From Pseudomonas sp. MTM4 (lineage in GTDB: Bacteria; Pseudomonadota; Gammaproteobacteria; Pseudomonadales; Pseudomonadaceae): a stretch of DNA of 64,000 nucleotides. The position numbers were made by a program, and so were the translations under genes. The notes beneath the pieces are model-generated. The model did no database searches. It was not told where the DNA came from and worked only from the letters and a program-made list of their open reading frames with translations. The stretch covers positions 868,001-932,000 of the forward strand of contig NZ_CP048411.1 in NCBI RefSeq assembly GCF_019355055.1, read 5' to 3'. Positions 48,277 through 58,272 of this stretch are shown here, piece by piece (position 1 is the first letter of the stretch; each line of letters opens with the position of its first letter).

Positions 48277-49079
48277 GCGGCACCTCTTCTGTTCAGATTG
48301 CTCCAGCGACTGAACAATTGTTTGAGCAAAGCCGCCGTATCGCTCGGATATTCGAGCGGAAACATGTGCCCACCGGGCAAGGTATGCGACTCGCCATGCG
48401 CAACCAGCCGAAGCAGATACGCATGATGCGGCAGCACCACCCGGCTTTGGCTACCGCGCACCACGGCAAGCGGAATCTTCAGAGCATGCGGCCAGCCAGG
48501 CGTAACATGCGGCACGCTGCGGTAGATACGGATTTCTGTTTCGGGGTCGAAGCGCAAACGCAGCCCATCAGCGGTTGGCTCCAGTCCATGCTCGACGTAG
48601 GCGTCCAGGCACTCTGGATCGAATGCACGAAACAACGTCTTGCTGGCGAAATATTCCCGCGCTTCATTCACGCACCTGAACGCCTCGCGGCGGCCGATGG
48701 TACGACCCGCTGGAGTGAGCCGATCAATGAAGCCGAAACGCTTCGCCACCCAGATCAGGGTCTGATCGAACCAGGTCGTCATCGGCGAATCGAGCATGAC
48801 AACCCCGCGGTAAAGCTCGGGACGTTGCAAGGCAGCGTGATAATGCAGCATGCCACCCAACGAATGACCCACGCCCCAGACCGGCTCATTCAGCGCCGTG
48901 AGCTGTTCGATGAGTTCCTGCACCAGGTTCTGCCAATTGTCATCCACCGGAAAGCGTGGATCATGACCGTGCTGGTCAAGATGAGTAACGGTGTACTCCG
49001 GCGCCAAGGCGCCGAACAGCTTGCGATAGGTGCCCGAAGGAAAACCGTTGGCGTGCGCGAAGAAGATGCGTTGCGTCAT
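48273..49079 (-). CDS. Alpha/beta hydrolase
   Basis: A 268-residue hydrolase with FFAHANGFPSGTYRKLF at the start, the nucleophile elbow GVGHSLGGMLHYHAAL (Ser near residue 95) and the catalytic His in LPGGHMFPLEYP. It is clearly different in sequence from the hydrolase it overlaps, so the pair is not a recent duplication. Cytoplasmic. Both may act on related esters, but no substrate can be named. A 104-base gap separates it from the hotdog thioesterase gene. Confidence 0.84.
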   Translation of the reverse strand: MTQRIFFAHANGFPSGTYRKLFGALAPEYTVTHLDQHGHDPRFPVDDNWQNLVQELIEQLTALNEPVWGVGHSLGGMLHYHAALQRPELYRGVVMLDSPMTTWFDQTLIWVAKRFGFIDRLTPAGRTIGRREAFRCVNEAREYFASKTLFRAFDPECLDAYVEHGLEPTADGLRLRFDPETEIRIYRSVPHVTPGWPHALKIPLAVVRGSQSRVVLPHHAYLLRLVAHGESHTLPGGHMFPLEYPSDTAALLKQLFSRWSNLNRRGAA

Positions 49080-49183
49080 GGGCTCGATTAAATAAGTGAA
49101 AGACAGCTATTTTCTGGGCGCCTTCCCCTTACGGCAAACGGCCTGAGCGGCAGAACCCAGGGCGGTCCTGCCAAACAAGGCAT

Positions 49184-49639
49184 CTATGACGCTTCTGAGG
49201 GCCGAGGGCTCTTCTCACCCACCGGCACGACAGCTACGGTCAGCCGGGAAATACAGCTGAGCTTGCCGTCATCGCCACTCAGACGGATATCCCAGACGTG
49301 GCTGGAACGCCCCAGGTGAACAGGACGGCAGACCGCCGTGACGCGACCGCTGCGCAGCGCGCGGATGTGGTTGGCGTTGACTTCGAGGCCAACGCAATAG
49401 AATCGGCTCGGATCGATGCACTGGAAGCTGGCCATGGAGCCCACGGTTTCGGCGAGTACTACCGAGGCGCCGCCATGCAGCAAACCAAAGGGCTGATGGG
49501 TTCGTGAATCGACCACCATGCTCGCGGTAAGGGACTGGTCGTCGACCGCTTCGAAACGAATGTCGAGCAGTTCGACGATGGTGTTCTGGCGGTTTGCATT
49601 GAATTGATCGAGGTCCGGGGGACGATGCCAAATGCTCAA
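49184..49639 (-). CDS. Hotdog-fold thioesterase (YdiI/MenI-like)
   Basis: A 151-residue single-hotdog thioesterase. The catalytic segment HQPFGLLHGGASVVLAETVGS has the Glu of the 4HBT-II (YdiI/EntH) type. The start is a TTG at 49639: no ATG occurs before residue 41, and CTCTCC (49646-49651, GGAGAG on the minus strand) lies six bases upstream. It likely hydrolyses an aryl- or acyl-CoA. Menaquinone genes are not nearby, so the MenI name is only by resemblance. Confidence 0.85.
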   Translation of the reverse strand: MSIWHRPPDLDQFNANRQNTIVELLDIRFEAVDDQSLTASMVVDSRTHQPFGLLHGGASVVLAETVGSMASFQCIDPSRFYCVGLEVNANHIRALRSGRVTAVCRPVHLGRSSHVWDIRLSGDDGKLSCISRLTVAVVPVGEKSPRPSEAS

Positions 49640-49704
49640 GTGACGCTCTCCGTGGTTTTTTATTCGAGATATTCAGGGGTGACGTAGCGTGCAAACGCCT
49701 TGGT

Positions 49705-50163
49705 TCATTCGGGATGCCGTAGCCCGGCAAGGCGCATCGAGCCCGTCGCAAGATGATCACCTTCCAACTCGGCCAGACTGGCCGTGGCCATGGACAGCGG
49801 CGCATCGCGATGGCCACTGACCAGCCAACCGCCCAATACACCAACGAAGGGCTGGTGAGTCACGAGCAATAAATGCTGCTCGATACGACGGTCGAGATAG
49901 AGCATGGCATCCTTCGGGTCGGACTCCGGCGTCAGCCAGGGTACCGTTTCGACCGCTCCAGTAAAACCAAGCGTCTGACGGACAATCTCGGCAGTTTGCT
50001 GGGCTCGCTGGTACGGACTGACGAGGATGGCCTGAAGAGGTTGTCCCTGCAAATGACTGGCAGCATGCTCCACTTCAAGTTGGCCGGCCCCAGTCAGATT
50101 GCGCTCCGCATCGGTACGGGCTCTGGGCTCGGCCTCGCCGTGGCGCAGGAGCCACAGCTTCAT
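49705..50163 (-). CDS. sixA: Phosphohistidine phosphatase SixA
   Basis: A 152-residue histidine-phosphatase-fold protein. The catalytic motif LLRHGEAEPRA is at the N-terminus, SPYQRAQQTAEIV provides the second arginine, and LLVTHQPFVG the second histidine. SixA removes phosphate from phosphohistidine of phosphorelay or nitrogen-PTS proteins. It overlaps the upstream DUF4389 gene (ATGA) and follows gpsA in the same direction. Confidence 0.92.
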   Translation of the reverse strand: MKLWLLRHGEAEPRARTDAERNLTGAGQLEVEHAASHLQGQPLQAILVSPYQRAQQTAEIVRQTLGFTGAVETVPWLTPESDPKDAMLYLDRRIEQHLLLVTHQPFVGVLGGWLVSGHRDAPLSMATASLAELEGDHLATGSMRLAGLRHPE

Positions 50164-50498
50164 GGCTGCGGCTCCTGCTTCGGGGCCTCGGGCGCGACAG
50201 GCGATGCCGTTTCAATGTCAGCGGGACGCGGCTTGGGCCAATCCGACATCGGCCACGGCTTGCGATCGGTGTTGAACGTGCCGAAGCGACCTATTTGCGC
50301 CACGTATTGGCTGAGACTGTCACCCAACTCTTGCAGGCTCACGTTGACCTTACCGTTTACCGCCCGCAGGACCAGCTGCGCCACCACGATAACCAGCAGC
50401 ACCAGCTCGGCCACTTGCCAGACAAAAAAGAAAAGCAGCATCCAGATTGCGCGCAAGATCAGCGACTCACGCTCCGCGCTGCGTTGTGGTGTGTTCAT
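50160..50498 (-). CDS. DUF4389 domain membrane protein
   Basis: A 112-residue protein with one long hydrophobic region (AIWMLLFFFVWQVAELVLLVIVV, about residues 17-40), probably two closely packed helices, followed by FGTFNTDRKPWPMSDWP, the DUF4389 hallmark, and a Pro/Glu-rich tail. GGAGG six bases upstream supports the start. It lies 20 bases after gpsA and overlaps sixA. Function unknown. Confidence 0.85.
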   Translation of the reverse strand: MNTPQRSAERESLILRAIWMLLFFFVWQVAELVLLVIVVAQLVLRAVNGKVNVSLQELGDSLSQYVAQIGRFGTFNTDRKPWPMSDWPKPRPADIETASPVAPEAPKQEPQP

Positions 50499-50518
50499 CC
50501 ATACCTCCGGTGTCGTTG

Positions 50519-51541
50519 TCAGAAGCCATCAGTGGAGATGAAATCCACGTCGGTCTTCGGCTCGCCGCGCATCAGCAGCTCGATTACCTGTTCCAGCGTA
50601 CGCCCCTCGAACAGAATGGCATGCAGCCCCGTGACCAGCGGCATGTACACCTGCAGCTCCTCGGCCTTGGTCTTCAATACCTTGATGGTGTTGACCCCCT
50701 CGGCAACCTCACCCAGTCGTGACACCGCCTCGTCTAGGCTCAAGCCCTCACCAAGCGCATGACCCACCTGAAAATTGCGGCTTTTCGACGAGGTGCAAGT
50801 AACGATCAGATCCCCGACACCCGCCAACCCCAGAAACGTCATGGGATTGGCTCCCAGCCTGACGGCAAAGCGCGTCATCTCGGCGAGCGCACGCGTGATC
50901 AGCATGCTACGTGTGTTCTCACCCATACCGAGCGCGGCGGCCATACCGGCCATGATCGCGTAAACATTTTTCAGCGCGCCCCCGAGTTCGACACCGAACC
51001 GATCGGCACTGGCATAGACGCGGAATGTCCGCCCGTGCAAAGCCTGCTGCACGCATCGGCAGAGTTCCTCGTCGTGGCTGGCCACCACGGTCGCGGTCAG
51101 CGCATGCTCGGCCACTTCGCGAGCGAGATTCGGACCCGAGATCACACCGATTCGGGCCTGTGGAGCGATTTCTTCCAAGATCTGGCTCATCAGCATGAAG
51201 CCATTCGTCTCGATGCCCTTGGTCGTGCTGACCAGCATCTTGCCCGACAGCTGAGCGGCGAACGGCGTTAGCGCCTGGCGTAACGCGCTGGACGGGAGCG
51301 CCACGAAGACCAGCGAGCAATCCGCCAGCGTCTGCCCCAGATCAGTAACCGGACAGACCTGAGAAAGGATCGTCACGCCTTTTAGGTATCGAGGGTTCTG
51401 GCGCTGCGTGCGAATGCACTCGGCCTGTTCGGCATCGCGCATCCACAGGCGCACGCCGTGACCATTCTCGGCCAATAGATTCGCAATGGCGGTACCGAAG
51501 CTACCGCCGCCAAGCACCGCAATGGGTTGCTGTTCAGTCAT
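50519..51541 (-). CDS. gpsA: NAD(P)H-dependent glycerol-3-phosphate dehydrogenase GpsA
   Basis: A 340-residue enzyme that reduces dihydroxyacetone phosphate to sn-glycerol 3-phosphate for phospholipid synthesis. The Rossmann motif is [20 protein letters not shown], and the catalytic lysine region is [27 protein letters not shown] and [15 protein letters not shown] are further family signatures. The ATG at 51541 is chosen; a start seven codons upstream is possible. It precedes the fabA promoter region divergently and leads the gpsA-DUF4389-sixA unit. Confidence 0.95.
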   Translation of the reverse strand: MTEQQPIAVLGGGSFGTAIANLLAENGHGVRLWMRDAEQAECIRTQRQNPRYLKGVTILSQVCPVTDLGQTLADCSLVFVALPSSALRQALTPFAAQLSGKMLVSTTKGIETNGFMLMSQILEEIAPQARIGVISGPNLAREVAEHALTATVVASHDEELCRCVQQALHGRTFRVYASADRFGVELGGALKNVYAIMAGMAAALGMGENTRSMLITRALAEMTRFAVRLGANPMTFLGLAGVGDLIVTCTSSKSRNFQVGHALGEGLSLDEAVSRLGEVAEGVNTIKVLKTKAEELQVYMPLVTGLHAILFEGRTLEQVIELLMRGEPKTDVDFISTDGF

Positions 51542-51858
51542 GGGGTATCCGTTTTGAGCCACCCGGTGGCAGTGCCGGCATTATACGTAGCCGTCAGCGC
51601 GCAGCCAGTGCAAAGCCCATCGTCATTCGAATCATCAGGTTACAGTTTCCAGCGATATATTGAGCCGGCAGAAGCCGCTTTATTCGGCTAGCTCTCGCTA
51701 TCGTCATGACACTTTGTTCATCGGTCCATAACGGACAGAACGTCACATGGTCGTTGTCATAGATCAGGAGTGTTAAAGTATCGGCCCGTTTCTACCATGG
51801 TCTTCCTACGAGTTGGTCGAAACGAGCGGTATCCTTGGGCTGTGACTTTCAGCGCAGG

Positions 51859-51886
51859 GTGACAGTCTATGACTAGTCTTTATGAT
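51859..51886 (+). promoter_or_regulatory. Candidate fabA-fabB promoter with an internal palindrome
   Basis: GTGACA (51859-51864) and TATGAT (51881-51886) are 16 bases apart, each one mismatch from the sigma-70 consensus. The spacer contains the perfect palindrome GACTAGTC (51871-51878), a candidate operator. The remaining part of the 414-base gap from 51542 shows no gene on either strand that I can support. Confidence 0.5.
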
Positions 51887-51955
51887 CGGACTCTTCAATC
51901 TCGAGTCAGATAAAAAGCAGCAAGCCCTCCATAAAGGGACCATTGAGGAATACGC

Positions 51956-52471
51956 ATGACCAAACAACAGGCCTTTACTCGGGAAGATCTGCTCCGTTGC
52001 AGCCGCGGCGAGCTTTTCGGGCCCGGTAATGCGCAACTGCCCGCGCCGAACATGCTGATGGTCGATCGCATCGTTCATATCAGCGAAGTGGGCGGCAAGT
52101 ACGGCAAGGGCGAGTTGGTCGCCGAGCTGGATATCAACCCTGATCTCTGGTTCTTTGCCTGTCATTTCGAAGGCGATCCGGTCATGCCTGGCTGCCTGGG
52201 CCTCGACGCCATGTGGCAGCTGGTCGGCTTTTACCTTGGATGGCAGGGCAACCCCGGCCGTGGTCGTGCGCTGGGTTCTGGCGAAGTGAAGTTCTTCGGC
52301 CAGGTCCTTCCGACCGCCAAGAAGGTCACCTATAACATTCATATCAAGCGCACCATCAGTCGCTCGCTGATCCTCGGCATCGCCGACGGCACCGTCAGCG
52401 TGGATGGTCGCGAGATCTACAGTGCCGAAGGTTTGCGCGTCGGCCTGTTTACCTCTACCGATAGCTTTTGA
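51956..52471 (+). CDS. fabA: 3-hydroxydecanoyl-ACP dehydratase/isomerase FabA
   Basis: A 171-residue hotdog enzyme introducing the cis double bond at the C10 stage of unsaturated fatty acid synthesis. The catalytic histidine is in [23 protein letters not shown], which also holds the catalytic Asp. Length and the PNMLMVDRI start region are typical. GAGGAA five bases upstream supports the ATG. It is followed after 11 bases by fabB, the standard pair, and the sequence is intact. Confidence 0.98.
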   Translation: MTKQQAFTREDLLRCSRGELFGPGNAQLPAPNMLMVDRIVHISEVGGKYGKGELVAELDINPDLWFFACHFEGDPVMPGCLGLDAMWQLVGFYLGWQGNPGRGRALGSGEVKFFGQVLPTAKKVTYNIHIKRTISRSLILGIADGTVSVDGREIYSAEGLRVGLFTSTDSF

Positions 52472-52482
52472 AGGACTTCCGC

Positions 52483-53700
52483 ATGCGTCGCGTCGTGATC
52501 ACCGGCCTGGGTATCGTTTCCTGCCTCGGCAATGACAAAGACACCGTTTCCGCCAACCTGCGCGCCAGCCGCCCTGGCATTCGTTTCAATCAGGCCTATG
52601 CGGACATGGGTCTGCGCAGCCAGGTCTCGGGTTCAGTCGATCTGAACCTTGAAGAGCTGATCGACCGCAAGGTCCTGCGCTTCATGGGCGATGCGGCGGC
52701 TTATGCCTATCTGGCCATGCAACAGGCATTGGAAGACTCCGGCCTCAGCGCCGATGACATTTCCAATCCGCGCATCGGTCTGATCGCCGGCTCTGGTGGC
52801 GCTTCGACCATCAACCAGATGGAAGCCATCGACATCCTGCGCGACAAGGGCGTCAAGCGCATCGGCCCATATCGGGTGCCACGCACCATGAGCAGCACGG
52901 TTTCCGCCTGCCTGGCTACGCCGTTCCGCATCAAGGGCATCAACTATTCCATCGCTTCGGCCTGCGCCACCAGCGCGCATTGCATCGGCCATGCCATGGA
53001 GCAGATCCAGATGGGCAAGCAGGACGTGGTCTTCGCCGGTGGCGGTGAAGAAGAGCACTACAGCCAGAGCTGCCTGTTCGACGCCATGGGCGCCCTCTCC
53101 AGCCAGTACAACGACACGCCGGAAAAGGCCTCACGCGCCTATGATTCCAAGCGCGACGGTTTCGTCATTGCCGGCGGCGGCGGCATGGTGGTGGTCGAGG
53201 AGCTGGAGCACGCGCTCAAGCGCGGCGCCAAGATCTACGCGGAAATCGTCGGCTACGGCGCCACGTCCGACGGCTATGACATGGTCGCCCCCAGTGGCGA
53301 AGGCGCGCTGCGCTGCATGCAGCAGGCGATGGCCACGGTCGACGGCCCGGTCGACTATCTCAACACCCACGGCACTTCCACCCCGGTGGGCGACGTGGCC
53401 GAGGCCAAGGCCGTGCGCAACATGTTCGGTGACAAGATCCCGGCCATCAGCTCGACCAAGAGCCTGTCCGGCCACTCGCTGGGCGCCGCCGGCGTTCACG
53501 AAGCGATCTACTGCATGTTGATGATGCAGGGTAACTTCATCGCCGGCTCGGCGAACATCGACGAGCTGGACCCAGAAGTCGCCGACCTGCCGATCGTTCG
53601 CGAAACCCGCGAGAACGCTCAGTTCGACACCGTGATGAGCAACAGCTTCGGCTTCGGTGGCACCAACGCCACCCTGGTGCTCAAGCGCTGGAAAGGCTGA
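52483..53700 (+). CDS. fabB: 3-oxoacyl-ACP synthase I FabB
   Basis: A 405-residue condensing enzyme that elongates the cis-3-decenoyl-ACP made by FabA. The active-site Cys is in [14 protein letters not shown], and the two histidines are in [11 protein letters not shown] and [13 protein letters not shown]. The ATG at 52483 follows AAGGA; a TTG at 52468, overlapping fabA, is rejected. C-terminal [15 protein letters not shown] is typical of the family. Co-transcribed with fabA and closed by a strong terminator. Confidence 0.98.
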   Translation: MRRVVITGLGIVSCLGNDKDTVSANLRASRPGIRFNQAYADMGLRSQVSGSVDLNLEELIDRKVLRFMGDAAAYAYLAMQQALEDSGLSADDISNPRIGLIAGSGGASTINQMEAIDILRDKGVKRIGPYRVPRTMSSTVSACLATPFRIKGINYSIASACATSAHCIGHAMEQIQMGKQDVVFAGGGEEEHYSQSCLFDAMGALSSQYNDTPEKASRAYDSKRDGFVIAGGGGMVVVEELEHALKRGAKIYAEIVGYGATSDGYDMVAPSGEGALRCMQQAMATVDGPVDYLNTHGTSTPVGDVAEAKAVRNMFGDKIPAISSTKSLSGHSLGAAGVHEAIYCMLMMQGNFIAGSANIDELDPEVADLPIVRETRENAQFDTVMSNSFGFGGTNATLVLKRWKG

Positions 53701-53723
53701 TCGACCGAACAGCCGCAGTAATG

Positions 53724-53759
53724 AAAACGCCCCGATCAGCAAGCTGATCGGGGCGTTTT
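53724..53759. terminator. Strong bidirectional terminator after fabB
   Basis: A 16-base perfect stem (arms 53724-53739 and 53744-53759) with a four-base loop starts with AAAACGCCCC and ends with GGGGCGTTTT. It gives a U-run in both directions, so it ends fabB and the convergent sstT gene. Confidence 0.93.
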
Positions 53760-53804
53760 CGTTTGCACTTCAAAGTTTCAAGCTGAAGTAAATCGCAGGA
53801 CGGT

Positions 53805-55049
53805 TCAGCTCAAGCCTTCGTCCGTCACTGCGACTGTATCGCCATGAGCCATACAGGACGCCGCTGTAAACAGCACGTCAGTGGATGAATTCAGCGCAGT
53901 TTCAGCCGAATCCTGCACCACACCGATGATGAATCCGACCGCAACCACCTGCATGGCCATATCGTTGGATATTCCGAACAGACTGCAAGCTAGCGGAATC
54001 AACAACAGCGAGCCGCCAGCCACGCCGGAAGCACCGCAAGCGCAGATAGAGGCGAGCAGACTGAGCAGAATGGCGGTAGGAATATCTACAACGACACCCA
54101 GCGTATTGACTGCGGCGAGGGTCAGCACCGTGATGGTGATGGCTGCCCCACCCATGTTGATGGTCGCGCCCAGCGGAATCGACACCGAGTAGGTGTCCTT
54201 ATGCAACCCGAGACGTTCGCACAGCTGCATGTTGACTGGGATGTTCGCCGCCGAACTGCGCGTGAAGAACGCAGTGATGCCACTCTCACGCAGACAGGTG
54301 AAGACCAGCGGATAGGGATTCTTGCGAATCTGCCAGAACACGATCAACGGATTCACCACCAGCGCCATGAACAGCATGCTGCCAACCAGAACCAGCAGCA
54401 GTTTCAGGTAACCAGTCAGCATCGAGAACCCGGACTCGGCAAGTGTTCCGGCTACCAGACCGAAGATGCCCAGCGGCGCAAAGCGGATCACCACCTTGAC
54501 GATCAGCGTCACACCTTCCGACATATCGGTTATCAGGTCACGCGTGCTGTCACGAGCATGGCGGAAGGTAAATCCAAGGCCTATGGCCCAGGCCAGAATG
54601 CCGATGAAGTTCCCTTCGATAAGTGCCCGTACCGGGTTGTCTACTACGTTGAACATCAGCGTTTGCAGCACCGCGCCAACGCCCGAGGGCGGCACCACAT
54701 CGTTCGCCTGGCTGGTCAATATCAGAGTCGTTGGAAACAGTGCGCTGGCTGTCACCGCTACCACAGCGGCGCTCAAGGTACCCAAGGCATAGAGAATCAG
54801 AATCGGCCGAATATGCGTCGGCTGTCCGCGTTTATGGTTGGCCAGCGACGCTGTCACCAGCACAAACACCAGGATCGGGGCGACAGCCTTCAACCCAGAC
54901 ACGAACAGATCACCCAGCAAGCTGACCGACTTTGCCGCTTGCGGAAACAACCAGGCCAGCAGACAACCGGCGATAAGCCCGACAACGATCTGCGTCACCA
55001 GACTGACGCAGTTATAAGCTCTGAAAAGACGGGTTGATAGGTTGGACAT
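53805..55049 (-). CDS. sstT: Serine/threonine:sodium symporter SstT
   Basis: A 414-residue DAACS-family symporter with about eight transmembrane helices and two re-entrant hairpins. Signature elements are [21 protein letters not shown] (the serine-rich hairpin), [22 protein letters not shown] (NMGG sodium site), and [22 protein letters not shown]. These match SstT, which imports serine and threonine with Na+, more than GltP or DctA. The ATG at 55049 follows GAGAC. Confidence 0.93.
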   Translation of the reverse strand: MSNLSTRLFRAYNCVSLVTQIVVGLIAGCLLAWLFPQAAKSVSLLGDLFVSGLKAVAPILVFVLVTASLANHKRGQPTHIRPILILYALGTLSAAVVAVTASALFPTTLILTSQANDVVPPSGVGAVLQTLMFNVVDNPVRALIEGNFIGILAWAIGLGFTFRHARDSTRDLITDMSEGVTLIVKVVIRFAPLGIFGLVAGTLAESGFSMLTGYLKLLLVLVGSMLFMALVVNPLIVFWQIRKNPYPLVFTCLRESGITAFFTRSSAANIPVNMQLCERLGLHKDTYSVSIPLGATINMGGAAITITVLTLAAVNTLGVVVDIPTAILLSLLASICACGASGVAGGSLLLIPLACSLFGISNDMAMQVVAVGFIIGVVQDSAETALNSSTDVLFTAASCMAHGDTVAVTDEGLS

Positions 55050-55241
55050 CACAGAGTCTCGGCGTAAGAGGCTGGAGCGAACCCAAGGCTTTCCTGGCAC
55101 TGGAGCAGGCGAAGGTTCGAATAAAAACGCCGAATAGTACGCATCCTACGCCCATATGCCCAGCATTGAGACGAACCGAGGGCTGCCACGGAATTGGTTG
55201 CGGTACAGCGACGCCCCGGCGGGCGGGGCGTCGCGACTCCG

Positions 55242-56867
55242 TCAAATCCGGAAACGCGCAACCATCTCGTTCAATCGGATCGCCAAATGCGACAGCTCCT
55301 GGCTCGCTGCGCTGGTCTGATTGGCGCCCGCCGAGGACTGCAATGACAGGTCACGGATATTGACCAGATTACGGTCGACCTCACGTGCCACCTGGGCCTG
55401 CTGCTCCGAAGCGCTGGCTATGACCAGATTGCGCTCGCTGATCTGGCTGATGGCCTTGGTGATGTCCTCAAGCGCCTCACCTGCAGTGCGAGCGACGTCG
55501 AGCGTGCTGCGTGCTCGTTCGTTACTGGCCTGCATGGCTTGAACGGCCTTATCGGTGCCCTGATGCACGTCACCGATCATCTGCTCGATCTCTTGAGTGG
55601 ACTGCTGAGTACGATGCGCCAGCGCCCTTACTTCATCCGCAACGACGGCAAACCCGCGTCCGGCCTCGCCAGCACGTGCCGCTTCGATGGCGGCGTTGAG
55701 CGCCAGCAAATTGGTCTGCTCGGCGATCGAACGGATCACATCCAGCACCTTGCTGATGTCTCGAACCTGGCCTGCCAGTTGCTCGACCTGGCTGGCCGTG
55801 GTGGTGACATCAGCCGCCAGCATACCGATGGATTCAACTGTCTTGATCACCTGTCCACGGCCATGCTGCGCAGTCTTGTCCGACTCACGCGAAGCTTCTG
55901 AAGTTGCCACCGCATTGCGGGCGACCTCGTCCACCGCCGCAGTCATTTCATTCACAGCAGTAGCAGCCTGCTCGATCTCGTGATTCTGCTGATGCAGACC
56001 GCGAGTTGAGTCTTCGGTCACGGTATTGAGCTCTTCCGCCGCTGAAGCGAGCTGATTGGACGAATCGGAAATACCCTGAATGGTGTTACGCAAGCTTGCC
56101 TGCATCGCCTTGAGTGCTGCCAGCAGGCGCGCCGGCTCATCGCTGCCTTCGATAAGGAAATCTCGAGTGAGATCACCCGAGGCGACGGCTTCAGCCAGCT
56201 CGACAGCTTGCCTCAAAGGCCGAACGATACTTCGGGTAAACAGAACAGCCAGCGCCACGGTGACCAACGCAGCCATGACAATGGTGGTGATCACCCAGTT
56301 GAAGGCCGTTTCGTACGCAGCAAGCGCGCGGCCTGCAGCGCGCCCCGCTTCTTTCTCATTGATCTGCTGAAGGTCGGTTAAAGCCTTGGTCATTGCATCG
56401 GCGTGGGCATTGATAGAGCCGTTCATGACCTGCAGGGCTTGTTCCCGCTCGCGCTTGCTTGCGTAATCGACCACCTTTACCTGCTCAACCATATAAAGGC
56501 TTCGAGCCGCCTTGAACCGTTCATAAGCGGATTTCTCTTCCTCTGTGGTTAACAGCCGCTCATAGTCGGCCTGCATCGAACGAACATCACCGGAGAGCTT
56601 GTCGAGTGTCTGCCGTGTCGCGCTAAGCGCTTCGCTGCTGTCTAGCGTGACCATCCGAATGGTGAGTGCACGCGTGCGTTGCATGCCGATATCAAGACCA
56701 CCCAAACTGATGAGGCTCGGCAACCAGACCTGATCTACTTGGCTGGATTCCTTGCGCATATCAGCCATCTGTTTCATTGCAAACAGGCCAAGCGCCAAAA
56801 CCATGAAACCAATCAGGCCGAAGCCAATGGCCGAGCGGATGGAGATATTCAAACGTCGAATGGACAT
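55242..56867 (-). CDS. Methyl-accepting chemotaxis protein with 4HB sensor
   Basis: A 541-residue receptor. Helices at about 12-32 and 190-210 bracket a four-helix-bundle periplasmic sensor (4HB_MCP_1 type; about 35-185). HAMP ([25 protein letters not shown], about 210-265) and the signalling domain follow, the tip being [35 protein letters not shown]. The sequence [29 protein letters not shown] is the adaptation-helix region. The ligand is unknown. A sigma-28-like promoter precedes the gene. The short gap to sstT holds no further gene. Confidence 0.94.
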   Translation of the reverse strand: MSIRRLNISIRSAIGFGLIGFMVLALGLFAMKQMADMRKESSQVDQVWLPSLISLGGLDIGMQRTRALTIRMVTLDSSEALSATRQTLDKLSGDVRSMQADYERLLTTEEEKSAYERFKAARSLYMVEQVKVVDYASKREREQALQVMNGSINAHADAMTKALTDLQQINEKEAGRAAGRALAAYETAFNWVITTIVMAALVTVALAVLFTRSIVRPLRQAVELAEAVASGDLTRDFLIEGSDEPARLLAALKAMQASLRNTIQGISDSSNQLASAAEELNTVTEDSTRGLHQQNHEIEQAATAVNEMTAAVDEVARNAVATSEASRESDKTAQHGRGQVIKTVESIGMLAADVTTTASQVEQLAGQVRDISKVLDVIRSIAEQTNLLALNAAIEAARAGEAGRGFAVVADEVRALAHRTQQSTQEIEQMIGDVHQGTDKAVQAMQASNERARSTLDVARTAGEALEDITKAISQISERNLVIASASEQQAQVAREVDRNLVNIRDLSLQSSAGANQTSAASQELSHLAIRLNEMVARFRI

Positions 56868-56918
56868 GAGGGCTTACTACTCCAAAGGAAGCGCTGCAGC
56901 ATCGCAGCGGTTACCTCG

Positions 56919-56945
56919 GTATCGGAGCCCGACCGATAAGCTTGA
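56919..56945 (-). promoter_or_regulatory. Candidate sigma-28 promoter of the second chemoreceptor gene
   Basis: On the minus strand TCAAG (56941-56945), then 14 bases, then TCCGATAC (56919-56926) resembles the FliA consensus TCAAG-N14/15-GCCGATAA. It lies about 50 bases before the ATG. One base is missing from the GCC and the final A is a C, so it is a fair match. Confidence 0.5.
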
Positions 56946-57047
56946 AAAATTGACGTCAGAAAAACACGTTTCATGGAAAGAACGCGACCGGCGGTTGCTA
57001 CCGCAGCGTTCTATTCATCAAATTCGCCTCGGTTCTTACTCCACATC

Positions 57048-58070
57048 TCAGCGAACCTCAGCCTGCCGCTTGCGAGGCAGCACATCAAGGAAGTTGTCAC
57101 GCGCAACCTTGTGAGCAATCGACTCGGGTAACGCATCGAGAAACGGGTCGAATGCATGCATTCCCTCACCCAGATTGTCGAACCGCCCGACCACGTCGGA
57201 ACCCAGCATGAATCGCGTGGGGTGGCGCTCGACCAAGTCCAGCCAGTCACTGTCTGGCTGACCAGACTCATTCACGAGATAGGGATCGAGCATCGTCCAG
57301 GAGAGATCGATGTAAAGGTTTGGATAGTCATCCAGCAACCGCGTGACCGTCTCCAAAAGAAAATCGAGCTTTTCCTGATGACGGTGCAGCTCCATGCTCG
57401 TCCCCGCATGCGCCCAAATGAAGCGAGTATGGGGGTGATTACGCAACGCCTCTTCCAGCTCGCCCAGATACAGCGGGTTACGCTCACGCTTGGAGGTGAT
57501 GTTCGAATGCAGCATCACGGGCAAATCGTATTCGGCGGCCAGATGATAGACACGCGTCAGCGCTTCGTTGTTGGCGCGAGGTGTATCGCCTTCGGTCAAG
57601 GCAGTGACGTCGTCGTGCCGCGTGAATATTTCTCCCAACCCCTGCCAGAGGCCCGGATCGAGTTCGAGCATCCGCCGGATATGCGCATCGGCATTCTTGT
57701 CGTTGGGATTGAAACCCGAGAGAAACGGATGGAAACGGCGTCGCTGCTCGTCGCTCAGCTCTTTCAAGGCCGCCGCAACCACCACGTCGGTCGCGCTGTA
57801 CCAATAAACCGGCGCATCATCGCCAGCATAGTAACGAGGCCGCTTGGGTTCGTTTTCGTGCCACTTTTTGGCAACGGGGATGCCACTGATCATCACATGG
57901 TCGATATCACCGGCGTCCATGGCCTCGAGCAACTTTGCCATGCCGTCGCTTTCCTGGAAGAAATCAACGAAATGCAGATGCGAGTCGCTATAGCGATAGT
58001 CCCGCGCTTGAACCGGTGCGATCAAGGCGACCAGACACATCGCGACAAAACAGTTTCGTAAGTTGAACAA
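57048..58070 (-). CDS. Exported amidohydrolase-family TIM-barrel protein
   Basis: A 340-residue protein of the amidohydrolase_2 (PF04909) type. A signal peptide (NCFVAMCLVALIAPVQA) precedes the barrel. Metal ligands are suggested by YSDSHLHFVDFF, LPVMLHSNI, FIWAHAGTS and ASDV-like FMLGSDVVGRF. Family members include decarboxylases and lactonases; an exported one is less common and no substrate can be named. The start is TTG at 58070, supported by AGGAGG exactly seven bases upstream; the next ATG (58040) would truncate the signal peptide. Confidence 0.82.
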   Translation of the reverse strand: MFNLRNCFVAMCLVALIAPVQARDYRYSDSHLHFVDFFQESDGMAKLLEAMDAGDIDHVMISGIPVAKKWHENEPKRPRYYAGDDAPVYWYSATDVVVAAALKELSDEQRRRFHPFLSGFNPNDKNADAHIRRMLELDPGLWQGLGEIFTRHDDVTALTEGDTPRANNEALTRVYHLAAEYDLPVMLHSNITSKRERNPLYLGELEEALRNHPHTRFIWAHAGTSMELHRHQEKLDFLLETVTRLLDDYPNLYIDLSWTMLDPYLVNESGQPDSDWLDLVERHPTRFMLGSDVVGRFDNLGEGMHAFDPFLDALPESIAHKVARDNFLDVLPRKRQAEVR

Positions 58071-58077
58071 CCAATGA

Positions 58078-58083
58078 CCTCCT
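58078..58083 (-). promoter_or_regulatory. Ribosome binding site that fixes a TTG start
   Basis: AGGAGG on the minus strand, seven bases upstream of TTG at 58070, is a perfect Shine-Dalgarno. It would be 37 bases from the next ATG, so it supports TTG as the amidohydrolase start. Confidence 0.8.
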
Positions 58084-58230
58084 GACAGCCAAGCGGATAG
58101 ACCGCCTTACAGCGTGGCGGTTCAGTAGTCGAATGCGGTTTGGCTCGGGTGTCGGTCATGCTCTGGGGATGGCCAGCCCCACTTATGACGCGGAGAGTGT
58201 CCGAAAAAGCAACTACAGGCCTGAACGCAA

Positions 58231-58253
58231 AAGGCCCGTCAATGACGGGCCTT
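58231..58253 (-). terminator. Terminator after htpG
   Basis: AAGGCCCGTC (58231-58240) and GACGGGCCTT (58244-58253) form a perfect ten-base stem with a three-base loop. On the minus strand it is followed by TTGCGTT, giving a U-run with the stem end. It lies 20 bases after the htpG stop. Confidence 0.85.
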
Positions 58254-58272
58254 CCAGACGCCTATATGTAAC

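Noticed and set aside
51806..52342. A minus-strand frame that would fill part of the gpsA-fabA gap
   Set aside because: Most of it is antisense to fabA, and the remainder covers the fabA promoter; composition is not protein-like.
57156..58061. A 301-codon plus-strand frame across the amidohydrolase gene
   Set aside because: Antisense shadow of a gene with a signal peptide and metal-site motifs; no Shine-Dalgarno or motif of its own.
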